Assembly (NCBI GenBank): GCA_016708905.1
Contig: JADJEV010000002.1
Location: 310,001 to 374,000 of the forward strand
Source: Candidatus Methylophosphatis roskildensis
Lineage (GTDB): Bacteria; Pseudomonadota; Gammaproteobacteria; Burkholderiales; Rhodocyclaceae
Length of the DNA stretch: 64,000 nucleotides
Reading direction: 5' to 3'
The translations under genes and the position numbers were made by a program. The stretch's first letter is position 1; every line of letters starts with the position of its first letter. A model generated the notes under the pieces. That model had not been told where the DNA came from, searched no databases, and was given only the letters and a program-made list of their open reading frames with translations. Shown here one piece after another: positions 35,414-42,243 of this stretch.

Positions 35414-35836
35414 TCATTCCTGCAATCGCAACGCTCCACGGGCGGCCGCGGGGCGCGAACAGGAACGGCAGATGTCGGCCGGTTCCGGCCGGGTGCTTGT
35501 GTATTCGGCGCCGCAGGTCGGGCAGCGCACACGATGCAGGGCGACGCGCACCGGCAGGGCGGCAACGGCGTCGCGTTCCAGCCTGACCGCGGCCCGGTCG
35601 CAAACATCGACGCACAGGCCGCAATCGGTGCACAGCGCCGGGTCGATCGCGTAGCACGGATCGACGCTATCGAAGCGCAGCGCGCCCGGGGCGCAGACCC
35701 TGACGCAGGCGTCGCAGGCATTGCACAGCGCCGGATCGATGACCGGAACGGTGGTGGTGCGCGCGACGTCAGCCGGCGCGGGGCGCGGGCTTCGCAGACC
35801 GAGCAGGCGCCTGCGCCCGGCATCGATCGCTGTCAT
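35414..35836 (-). CDS. NapF-like ferredoxin with C-terminal zinc-ribbon-like cysteines
   Basis: A 140-residue Fe-S protein. Two 4Fe-4S motifs are visible: CNACDACVRVCAPGA and CTDCGLCVDVCDRAA. The C-terminal third has CPTC and CRSC pairs that could bind Zn or another Fe-S centre. No TAT motif of the classical form, so cytoplasmic. NapF-like proteins help to mature molybdoenzymes or pass electrons to them; here it follows the torD-like gene after a terminator. Confidence 0.8.
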   Translation of the reverse strand: MTAIDAGRRRLLGLRSPRPAPADVARTTTVPVIDPALCNACDACVRVCAPGALRFDSVDPCYAIDPALCTDCGLCVDVCDRAAVRLERDAVAALPVRVALHRVRCPTCGAEYTSTRPEPADICRSCSRPAAARGALRLQE

Positions 35837-35873
35837 CGTCGTCCCACGGCGCGGGTTCGTCGGCGCCGCCAGG

Positions 35874-35915
35874 AAAAAAAACGCTGGGCAGAGGGGGGTG
35901 ACCCTGAACCCAGCG
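35874..35915 (-). terminator. Intrinsic terminator between the chaperone gene and the ferredoxin gene
   Basis: On the minus strand CGCTGGG ... CCCAGCG forms a 7-bp stem with a GC-rich loop region and is followed by eight T. It lies about 50 bp after the TorD-like stop. It should end most transcripts of the reductase operon and leave the ferredoxin and two-component genes to read-through or their own promoter. Confidence 0.75.
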
Positions 35916-35966
35916 AGGAGGAGGAGCTGCCATCAAAAGCCGTCGAATCAGGATATGCGTTTGACC

Positions 35967-36734
35967 TCACCAACTGGGTGCCGCCCCGGGAAAGTAATGC
36001 ATGGGCTGGACCGCCGCGTCGCTCTGTTGCCCGGTTGGTCGGGCGCCACCGGATGCGGGGATCTCGAAACGGGGAATGCCGCCGAGTTCGCCGACAACGG
36101 CGCGCAGTCCCACGGTCACGCTATGAGTGTAGAGCGCAAGTGCGGCGTAGAACTTGGTCGAACAGCGTTGGGCAACGCCGCTGCCGAAATCGCCGAGCCA
36201 GCGCAACAGGTGTTGGTCCATGAACGTCGCTGCTTCACTCATGGCCGCGTCTTGATCCTCCAGCTCGAGGAGCATCGCAATGAAGGTAAGTTGCAGCGAC
36301 AGATTGTCTTCGGAGCGGCATCGCCAGTCAGCCGCCCGAACGCCATGGCGCTGGTACCAGTTGCGCACCTCGAACATCGGCTGCTGGCGCTCGAGATGAT
36401 CTTCGTCGAGCCAGGCCGACTCGTTGGGCGACAGATGCAGAGCGCCGGTCAGGTAGATTGCCGCATAGTCGACCGCCAGTTCGTCGATCTGCTGGCTCGT
36501 CGGATCACGCAACTCGAAGACTGCCTGGCGCATCAGATCGACCGCACGGCGCGAATCGTCGTCGTCGATCGGCAGCACCGATTCAGCTGGGTAGTTCGCC
36601 GCACCCAGGCGCCTGATCACCTCCACATCGACTTCGGCAGCGTGCAGCGCGGCCAGTGTGCGCACCTCTTTGGCCATCTCGGCACGCCAGGCGGCGAAGC
36701 TTGCGCCGGACGCCCGGTCGGCGTCATTTTCCAT
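35967..36734 (-). CDS. TorD/DmsD-type molybdoenzyme chaperone
   Basis: A 255-residue all-helical chaperone of the TorD family. The signature region is AVDYAAIYLTGALHLSPNESAWLDEDHL (P-N-E-S motif), with EDNLSLQLTFIAMLLELED later. It binds the twin-arginine leader of the catalytic subunit until cofactor insertion is done. The start overlaps the DmsB-like gene by 11 bp. Confidence 0.88.
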   Translation of the reverse strand: MENDADRASGASFAAWRAEMAKEVRTLAALHAAEVDVEVIRRLGAANYPAESVLPIDDDDSRRAVDLMRQAVFELRDPTSQQIDELAVDYAAIYLTGALHLSPNESAWLDEDHLERQQPMFEVRNWYQRHGVRAADWRCRSEDNLSLQLTFIAMLLELEDQDAAMSEAATFMDQHLLRWLGDFGSGVAQRCSTKFYAALALYTHSVTVGLRAVVGELGGIPRFEIPASGGARPTGQQSDAAVQPMHYFPGAAPSW

Positions 36735-37395
36735 CGACCTGTCCCTTGCTGTGGGCGATGAAGACGATCGACGGATGCGTGAGTTCGGGATCGGCGAAGT
36801 TCTTGACCGCCCCCACCGGATTGTCGTTCGGGCCCATTGCCTTGGTCGCGTGGGTGCCGGCGCGCAGCGCGTCGATCGGACCGACGTCGAGCACGCGCAT
36901 CATGCAGGCCATCACGCAGTAGGGTTTGCGCCCGGCCTCGATCTCGTCGACGCACAGGTTGCACTTCTTGACCAGGTTGTCGGCCGGATCGAACTGCGGC
37001 GCGCCGTAGGGGCAGGCGGCTTCGCAGCGGCGGCAGCCGATGCACAGCGTCGAATCGATATCGACGATGCCATCGCTCTTGCGCTTCCAGATTGCACCGG
37101 TCGGGCAGGTCGGCAGACAGGCCGGTTCCGCGCAGTGGTTGCAGGAGACGTTGACCTTGTAGGCGTAGACATCCGGATAGCGGCCGCCCTCGATGTAGAG
37201 CACGCGGCGAAACCGTGGCCCGGCGGCCAGGCCGTTCTTGTCCTTGCAGGCGATCTCGCAGGCGCGGCAGCCGATGCAATCGACATTGTTGTGAATGAAA
37301 CCGAGTTGCCGCTCGGGCACCACCGGCGTGTAGGTTTCCCGCTTGTGGCGCCTGACGGCTTCCTTGATGCGGTCTGTATTGTCCTGGTCTGCCAT
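36724..37395 (-). CDS. DmsB-like four-cluster Fe-S electron-transfer subunit
   Basis: A 223-residue subunit with four 4Fe-4S motifs: CIGCRACEIAC, CNHCAEPACLPTC, CIGCRRCEAACPYGA and CNLCVDE...CVMAC. All 16 Cys are present. It passes electrons to the molybdoenzyme and, having no signal, should be co-exported with it (piggy-back on the TAT leader). It lies 15 bp after the catalytic gene. Confidence 0.92.
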   Translation of the reverse strand: MADQDNTDRIKEAVRRHKRETYTPVVPERQLGFIHNNVDCIGCRACEIACKDKNGLAAGPRFRRVLYIEGGRYPDVYAYKVNVSCNHCAEPACLPTCPTGAIWKRKSDGIVDIDSTLCIGCRRCEAACPYGAPQFDPADNLVKKCNLCVDEIEAGRKPYCVMACMMRVLDVGPIDALRAGTHATKAMGPNDNPVGAVKNFADPELTHPSIVFIAHSKGQVDGK

Positions 37396-37409
37396 TGATG
37401 TTCTCCGCC

Positions 37410-40016
37410 TCAGTCGCCGCGCCGGAAGACCTGGCTGCGCGCGGTCGCGAGCTCATCCCAGCCCGGGCGATGCACGAGATCGGTCTTGCGGATGTTGCAC
37501 AACACCGTGTTGTAGGCGAATGCGCCGGCCGGGCTCGGTTCGTCCATGGTCAGGAAATCCGGATTGCCGGCACGATCGACCCCCTTGTCGTCCAGATCCA
37601 TCCAGGCGCCCTCATAAACCACCAGCACGCCGGGCATGCAGCGCTCGGTCACGTAGGCAGGCAGGACGATGCGTCCGCGCTCGTTGAAGAGCTCGACGGT
37701 GTCGCCCATCTTGATGCCCAGACGCTTGGCATCCGAGGCGTTGATGGTGACCTCCTGCGCGAAGGTCTCGCGCAACCAGGCGATGTTGTTGAAGATGCTG
37801 TGGGTACGCCAGCGCGGATGCGGACTGATCAGATGGAACGGAAATTCGGCGGTCTTCGGCGAATTGAGCGACTCCCAAGGCTCGATCCATTTCGGTATCG
37901 GCGGGATCGGGTAGCCGTACTGGGTCTTGGTCCAGTCCGTGATCTTCGCCAGGTAGTCCGAGAAAATCTCGATCTTGCCCGAGCCGGTCTCGAACGGCTC
38001 GCCGCGCTCGATCTGTTCGCGGAACGCGACGTGCGGCTCGTCGAGCAAGAACTTGTAGACGCCGTGCTTCTTGAACTCGTCCCAGCCCATCTCGACTTTC
38101 TGATGGCCCATCACACCCTTGTTCCACCAGGCGCGCAGGTAGGCCTCGTCGGTGGCGTCGTTGTTGCGGAAGTAATCGCGCTTGGCGCGCGGATTGAAGC
38201 GCTTGCCGAAACCTTTGAGCTTCGGGTCGAGCTTTTCCAGCCGGTAGGCCAGTTCGGTGAAAACCTGGAAATCGGTCTTCGATTCGCCCAGCGGCTCGAT
38301 CACTTTCGGGCGGTGGATGTAGTAGTGGCCCTTGTACCAGGGCAGTGCGACATCGTGCCGCTCGAAGTGGGTGGCGATCGGGAACAGCACGTCGGCCCAC
38401 AGGCCGGAGGGCGTAATGGTCGAATCGTTGCACACCACGAGATCGAGCTTCTTGATGGCTTCGATCTCCTTGTTGATGTTGGTGAGCTGGTTGAACCAGT
38501 CCGAACCGTGCCACCAGATCGCGCGGATGTTCGGGATCTTGCCGTCCAGTTCGTCGTCGCGCGGCCACAGGCCGACCTCTTCGCGCTTGACATTCGGATA
38601 GTTGAGCACGCAGTGCGCCCAGCGGTCGGACTTGATCGAGCCAAACCAGATGTTGGCGTTGTCGTCGTAAGGATAGGCGATCGACTCGGCGTGCCACGCC
38701 TTGCCGACCCCTTCGGCGCAACCGCCGAGCACGCCGATGTTGCCGGTCATCGCCTGCACCGCGGCGGCCATGCGGTTGTACTGCTCGCCGTAGGCGTTGC
38801 GGCCGGGCGACCACGAGGCCTTGAGGGCGGCCGGCTTGGTGGTGGCGTACATCTGCGCGAGCTTTCTGATGTCATCGGCCTTGACGCCGCAGATCGGCTC
38901 GGCCCATTCGGGCGTCTTTGGCGTGCCGTCGTACTTGCCGAGGATGTAGTCCTTGAAGTTCTCCTGCTCCTGTCCTGGCTGCCTGGCCCAGTCCGGCATG
39001 TTGCCGGAATCCATGCCCTGGCAGAACTTGTCGATGAACCCCTGGTCGTGCAGCTTGTTCGCGAATATGTGGTGCGCCATCGCCGCGAGCATTGCGGCGT
39101 CGGTGTTCGGCTTGATCGGTATCCACCAGGCATCGTAGGCGGAGGCCGAATCGGTATATTGCGGATCGACCAGCACGAACTTGCAGCCGCGCTGTTTGGC
39201 CAGCCGCATGTAGTAGAAGGTGTTGCCGCCGTGAAAGGTGTAGGCCGGGTTCCAGCCCCACATGATGATCAGCTTGGAGTGGGCGAATGTGTCGTCCTCG
39301 TTGCCGTCCACGATGGTGCCGAAGGTGATGCGCGAGGAGAAGGTCGTGCCCTGATACGAGGGCACCGACCACGAATTGGTGCGGCAGCCGAACATGCCGA
39401 GGAATCGCGCCAGCAGGCCCTCGATCTGGTCAGACTTGTTCAACACGCCATAGGATGCACCGGCATAGGCCTGATCGAGAATCGCGGTCGGCCCGTACTT
39501 GCGTTTGAGTTCGACCATCTTGCGGGCGACGAAATCGAGCGCGGTATCCCAGGACACGCGCTTGAATTTGCCCTCGCCGCGTTCGCCGACACGCATCATC
39601 GGGTAGAGCAGGCGCTCCTGCGAGTAAAGACGCGCGCGGTAGGAACGGCCGCGCAGGCAGGCACGCAATTGCGGCAGCTCTTCCGTGTCGAGGCCGAAGG
39701 CCCCTTCCGACTGGTAACTGCCGTCGTCGGTCGACAAGCGGACGATCACGTCACCCTTCTTGTGCGCGACCAGCATGTGGCGCGAGCCGCAGTTGTGCGC
39801 GCAGGAGGTGACGACGATGGTGAGCTGATTGTCGGCGTAGTAGGGCTCGTAGGCGAAGGCACTGGCTTCTTCACTGCGCGTGAGGCTGGCCAGCCCGGTC
39901 GCGCCGAGCGCCGAAGCCAGTGCGGTGTCCTTGAGGAAATCGCGCCGGCTGATGCGACTGTTCGCCAGCGCCGCGGTGAGCCGTTCGAGCAGGGTGTTAT
40001 CGGCTTGCATCGTCAT
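37410..40016 (-). CDS. DmsA-like molybdopterin oxidoreductase, TAT-exported
   Basis: An 868-residue catalytic subunit of the DMSO reductase family. A twin-arginine leader (SRRDFLK, residues 23-29) predicts a periplasmic location. The N-terminal cluster site reads C72-x3-C76-x3-H80 ... C120: the third ligand, Cys in E. coli DmsA, is His here. The Mo ligand by alignment is Ser220 (SVPSYQG), as in DmsA. RACLRGRSYRARLY, WNPAYTFHGGNTFYY, VDPQYTDSASAYDAWWIPI and PDELAT-like C-terminal motifs all follow the DmsA pattern. Likely substrates are S- or N-oxides; methionine sulfoxide is possible. Specificity is inferred. It overlaps the cytochrome gene by 20 bp. Confidence 0.9.
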   Translation of the reverse strand: MTMQADNTLLERLTAALANSRISRRDFLKDTALASALGATGLASLTRSEEASAFAYEPYYADNQLTIVVTSCAHNCGSRHMLVAHKKGDVIVRLSTDDGSYQSEGAFGLDTEELPQLRACLRGRSYRARLYSQERLLYPMMRVGERGEGKFKRVSWDTALDFVARKMVELKRKYGPTAILDQAYAGASYGVLNKSDQIEGLLARFLGMFGCRTNSWSVPSYQGTTFSSRITFGTIVDGNEDDTFAHSKLIIMWGWNPAYTFHGGNTFYYMRLAKQRGCKFVLVDPQYTDSASAYDAWWIPIKPNTDAAMLAAMAHHIFANKLHDQGFIDKFCQGMDSGNMPDWARQPGQEQENFKDYILGKYDGTPKTPEWAEPICGVKADDIRKLAQMYATTKPAALKASWSPGRNAYGEQYNRMAAAVQAMTGNIGVLGGCAEGVGKAWHAESIAYPYDDNANIWFGSIKSDRWAHCVLNYPNVKREEVGLWPRDDELDGKIPNIRAIWWHGSDWFNQLTNINKEIEAIKKLDLVVCNDSTITPSGLWADVLFPIATHFERHDVALPWYKGHYYIHRPKVIEPLGESKTDFQVFTELAYRLEKLDPKLKGFGKRFNPRAKRDYFRNNDATDEAYLRAWWNKGVMGHQKVEMGWDEFKKHGVYKFLLDEPHVAFREQIERGEPFETGSGKIEIFSDYLAKITDWTKTQYGYPIPPIPKWIEPWESLNSPKTAEFPFHLISPHPRWRTHSIFNNIAWLRETFAQEVTINASDAKRLGIKMGDTVELFNERGRIVLPAYVTERCMPGVLVVYEGAWMDLDDKGVDRAGNPDFLTMDEPSPAGAFAYNTVLCNIRKTDLVHRPGWDELATARSQVFRRGD

Positions 40017-40842
40017 TGCTCCCGGCGGATGTCGTCTTGTTCGTCTTGTCTATGCGATGCCGCGGCGCGGATTCGGTGGGCCGACCCTTGGCCCAGTCCG
40101 GCACCTCGTCGGCCATACCCGGCCACGGGTGGCGCGGATAGGGGAAGCCGATACGGTACCACTGGCGGCCACCGTGACAGCCATAGCAGACGTCGCCATC
40201 GGCCGCGCCGAGCTTTTCGATGTTCTCCGCCCTGAGGAAATCGACCTGGTGGCGCACCGTGCGTATCGCCGCATGGCAGGTCAGGCAGTTGTTGCCGAAC
40301 ATCTCGCGTGACTCCGGCCACGCAGAAGGCAGGCCCATGATTTCATGCTGCATGCGGCCGTGGCACATCAGGCAGGTGTTCGGATCGACCATCTTGCGCA
40401 GCGTGAAAGCGGCCGGCTGCGAAGTCGGCGGCGAGACGGCTTCCTCGCGTGGATCGTTGCCCTGGTGACAAGTCGTGCATTTGAGTGCCATGACTTCCTT
40501 TGCGTACGCGGATTGCAGGTGACGTACGTGGAAGTCGCTCTGCTCACCCGTGTAGGTATCCAGCGTCTGATACCAGGCGAGAACCTTGGCAGCCGATACC
40601 CCGGCTGGAGAGGTCTGGCGTGGCCGATGCGTGAGAATCTCCCGGTGGCATGCGAGGCATTGATCGTCGCTCGCCCGTTCGATCTGCGGCGAAAAGTGAC
40701 TCGGATGCCAGCGCGCACGCTGGTAATCGAGCTCGCCGGCACGCACCGAAGCGGCGAGCAGCAACACCGGCAATATCGTCGTGCAAGCAAGCCGGACCAG
40801 CCGACCGATCGAACGACGAACTGCGGGAAGGACTGAATTCAT
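39997..40842 (-). CDS. Periplasmic pentahaem cytochrome c
   Basis: A 281-residue protein with an N-terminal signal (TTILPVLLLAASVRA) and five CxxCH motifs: CLACH, CTTCH, CLMCH, CLTCH and CYGCH. No other membrane helix is seen, so it is a soluble periplasmic carrier. It takes the place that a DmsC-type quinol dehydrogenase has in classical operons, so electrons may arrive from an outside donor (for example a CymA/NapC-type protein encoded elsewhere). Unlike NapC/TorC it is not membrane anchored. Confidence 0.9.
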   Translation of the reverse strand: MNSVLPAVRRSIGRLVRLACTTILPVLLLAASVRAGELDYQRARWHPSHFSPQIERASDDQCLACHREILTHRPRQTSPAGVSAAKVLAWYQTLDTYTGEQSDFHVRHLQSAYAKEVMALKCTTCHQGNDPREEAVSPPTSQPAAFTLRKMVDPNTCLMCHGRMQHEIMGLPSAWPESREMFGNNCLTCHAAIRTVRHQVDFLRAENIEKLGAADGDVCYGCHGGRQWYRIGFPYPRHPWPGMADEVPDWAKGRPTESAPRHRIDKTNKTTSAGSNDDASR

Positions 40843-40900
40843 TGAAACACCCGTTTCCTGGGCAGGGTCGCACGTACACCACCGGACCCGCCTGTGGCAG

Positions 40901-40939
40901 TTCAGCGCCGGAGAGCTGCCGCCCGCCGGCGCCGCTGAA
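40901..40939 (-). promoter_or_regulatory. Intercistronic hairpin between the Met-rich gene and the cytochrome gene
   Basis: On the minus strand TTCAGCGGCGCCGG pairs with CCGGCGCTGAA (11 bp with a 3-nt bulge). There is no T-tract. A stem here could protect the Met-rich transcript from 3' exonucleases or cause partial termination, giving more Met-rich protein than reductase. Confidence 0.45.
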
Positions 40940-40950
40940 GCAGTTGGAGC

Positions 40951-41496
40951 TTACTTGCCCTGCATGCCCGACATACCCTTCTGACCTTCCATACCGCTCA
41001 TGCCCGACATGCCCTTCTGGCCTTCCATACCCGACATACCGGACATGCCCTTCTGGCCTTCCATACCGCTCATGCCCGACATGCCTTTCTGACCTTCCAT
41101 GCCGGACATACCGCTCATGCCGGACTGACCCGACTTCTTGGCCTTCTTGGCCTTTTTGGCCTTGCTCTTGCCCTCCATGCCTGACATACCGGACATACCC
41201 TTCTGGCCTTCCATGCCGCTCATGCCGGACATACCCTTCTGGCCTTCCATACCGCTCATGCCCGACATGCCCTTCTGGCCTTCCATACCGCTCATGCCCG
41301 ACATGCCCTTCTGGCCTTCCATGCCGCTCATGCCCTTCTGTCCCGACATGCCGGACATTCCTTTCTGGCCTTCCATACCCGACATGCCCTTTTGACCCTG
41401 CATGCCGGACATCCCCTTTTGATCCTCGGCATATGAACTGGCAGCGGCCAGGCACATCAGACCAGCGATAGCAGCTTGTGTGAGTTTGGCTTTCAT
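40951..41496 (-). CDS. Secreted methionine-rich repeat protein (GMSGM/EGQK repeats)
   Basis: A 181-residue protein: a 23-residue signal peptide (AAIAGLMCLAAASSYA) then a tandem array of the 12-residue unit QKGMSGMSGMEG, broken once by a Lys-rich block (KSKAKKAKKAKK). I count 36 Met in total, 34 of them after the signal, and no Cys, His or aromatic residues in the mature part. The 36-bp DNA repeats are nearly identical. An AGGGGGTAAG ribosome-binding site precedes it. It resembles in concept MrpX of Azospira suillum, a sacrificial periplasmic Met-rich peptide for hypochlorite; spaced M-x2-M motifs could also bind Cu(I) or Ag(I). Function is inferred. Confidence 0.85.
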   Translation of the reverse strand: MKAKLTQAAIAGLMCLAAASSYAEDQKGMSGMQGQKGMSGMEGQKGMSGMSGQKGMSGMEGQKGMSGMSGMEGQKGMSGMSGMEGQKGMSGMSGMEGQKGMSGMSGMEGKSKAKKAKKAKKSGQSGMSGMSGMEGQKGMSGMSGMEGQKGMSGMSGMEGQKGMSGMSGMEGQKGMSGMQGK

Positions 41497-41585
41497 CCGA
41501 CTTACCCCCTATAAAAAAACAATAAATGCAGCACGTTGTGTATCGTTTGTCCGTTTCATGCGACGCACTTCGACGGCTGCTTGCA

Positions 41586-41602
41586 TCAGGCGGACCGCCT
41601 GA
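41586..41602. promoter_or_regulatory. Perfect palindrome upstream of the Met-rich gene
   Basis: TCAGGCGGACCGCCTGA has perfect 8-bp arms around one centre base, 10 bp after the stop of the preceding gene. It may be an operator or a processing site. A weak GG-N10-GC match overlaps it on the minus strand, so a second, internal sigma-54-like start cannot be excluded. Confidence 0.4.
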
Positions 41603-41611
41603 ATTCCTCCG

Positions 41612-41944
41612 TCAGCCACCGTCTGCCCGAACCACATCGGGCTCCGGGTGGCGCCGGTTGTGATACCCGCGCAGGTCGTATCGACCGGTCATGCCGGGCT
41701 CCGTGAATGGCGTGAACCAGCCGCCGTGGTTGGCGACGAAGCGCAGCGACTTCGGATAGGGCGCGACAACGCCCCTCATCTGTCGCGCCTCCGATCGGTC
41801 ATGATCACTCGCTCGCATTACGGGTGCGTCTGCCGGCCGCTCGGCGGGGCGCGCCCCGCCGATCACCACGGCATCGGGCTCGGCGGCGAACAGGATGGAA
41901 CTGAATACCAGTAGCGCCGCAGCAGCGGAAGAGATACGAGCCAT
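41612..41944 (-). CDS. Small secreted hypothetical protein
   Basis: A 110-residue protein with a signal peptide (SSAAAALLVFSSILFAAEP). The mature part has few recognisable features: a Pro/Arg-rich stretch, RGVVAPYPKSLRFVANHGGWFTPF and an Arg/Tyr/His-rich tail (YDLRGYHNRRHPEPD). I do not recognise a family. It is the first gene downstream of the sigma-54-type promoter, so probably belongs to the Met-rich/reductase regulon. ATG 41944 is preferred to a TTG six codons upstream. Confidence 0.6.
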   Translation of the reverse strand: MARISSAAAALLVFSSILFAAEPDAVVIGGARPAERPADAPVMRASDHDRSEARQMRGVVAPYPKSLRFVANHGGWFTPFTEPGMTGRYDLRGYHNRRHPEPDVVRADGG

Positions 41945-41984
41945 GACTTGTGGATTCCCCAATCGTGTCGTTCATTCCTGCTGC

Positions 41985-42000
41985 TGCAGCTTGCGTGCCA
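41985..42000 (-). promoter_or_regulatory. Sigma-54 promoter (-24/-12)
   Basis: On the minus strand TGGCACGCAAGCTGCA matches the sigma-54 consensus TGGCAC-N5-TTGCA at all but one base, with exact GG-N10-GC spacing. The expected start is near 41974, 30 bp before the ATG of the first secreted protein. A sigma-54-dependent regulator is encoded at the other end of the cluster. Confidence 0.8.
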
Positions 42001-42075
42001 GGAGGACGAATGTCATCCAACTTCTTATATTTCAGAGAGTTATCAATTCGGGAATTGAGCGGGCGTGACTTATTG

Positions 42076-42114
42076 CCGCCCTCTCTCATGACAAATTGTC
42101 ATGAGAGAGGGCGG
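42076..42114. promoter_or_regulatory. 39-bp perfect palindrome, candidate enhancer site 1
   Basis: Arms of 19 bp (CCGCCCTCTCTCATGACAA and its inverse) meet at one base. The centre is TGACAAATTGTCA (42089-42101), about 120 bp upstream of the expected sigma-54 start. It could also serve as a transcription-stopping stem for the transglycosylase gene, but it has no T-tract. Confidence 0.65.
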
Positions 42115-42150
42115 GTCGTCTCAATACGTTGATTAAACGAGGAAACCGAT

Positions 42151-42163
42151 TGACAAAATGTCA
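42151..42163. promoter_or_regulatory. Candidate enhancer site 2
   Basis: TGACAAAATGTCA repeats the core of site 1 (TGACA-N3-TGTCA). The centres are 62 bp apart, close to six helical turns, and it is about 184 bp upstream of the expected start. This is the usual arrangement for an NtrC-type activator. Confidence 0.6.
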
Positions 42164-42243
42164 GGCTGCGAGTTTGGCCACCGAGGATGTGGCTGGCCCG
42201 CCAAAGACGGAGCAGCGTGCGCCGGCCGTCGGCCCACAGGCAC

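Noticed and set aside
35967..40842. The molybdoenzyme cluster as nitrate (Nap/Nar), tetrathionate or arsenate reductase
   Set aside because: The catalytic subunit follows DmsA motifs through its length, with the aligned Ser ligand and RACLRGRS region; the gene set lacks NapB/NarI/TtrC-type partners.
40951..41496. Regular 36-bp repeats as a possible CRISPR or minisatellite
   Set aside because: There are no unique spacers, the repeats are contiguous, in frame and preceded by a signal peptide and ribosome-binding site, so it is a coding repeat.
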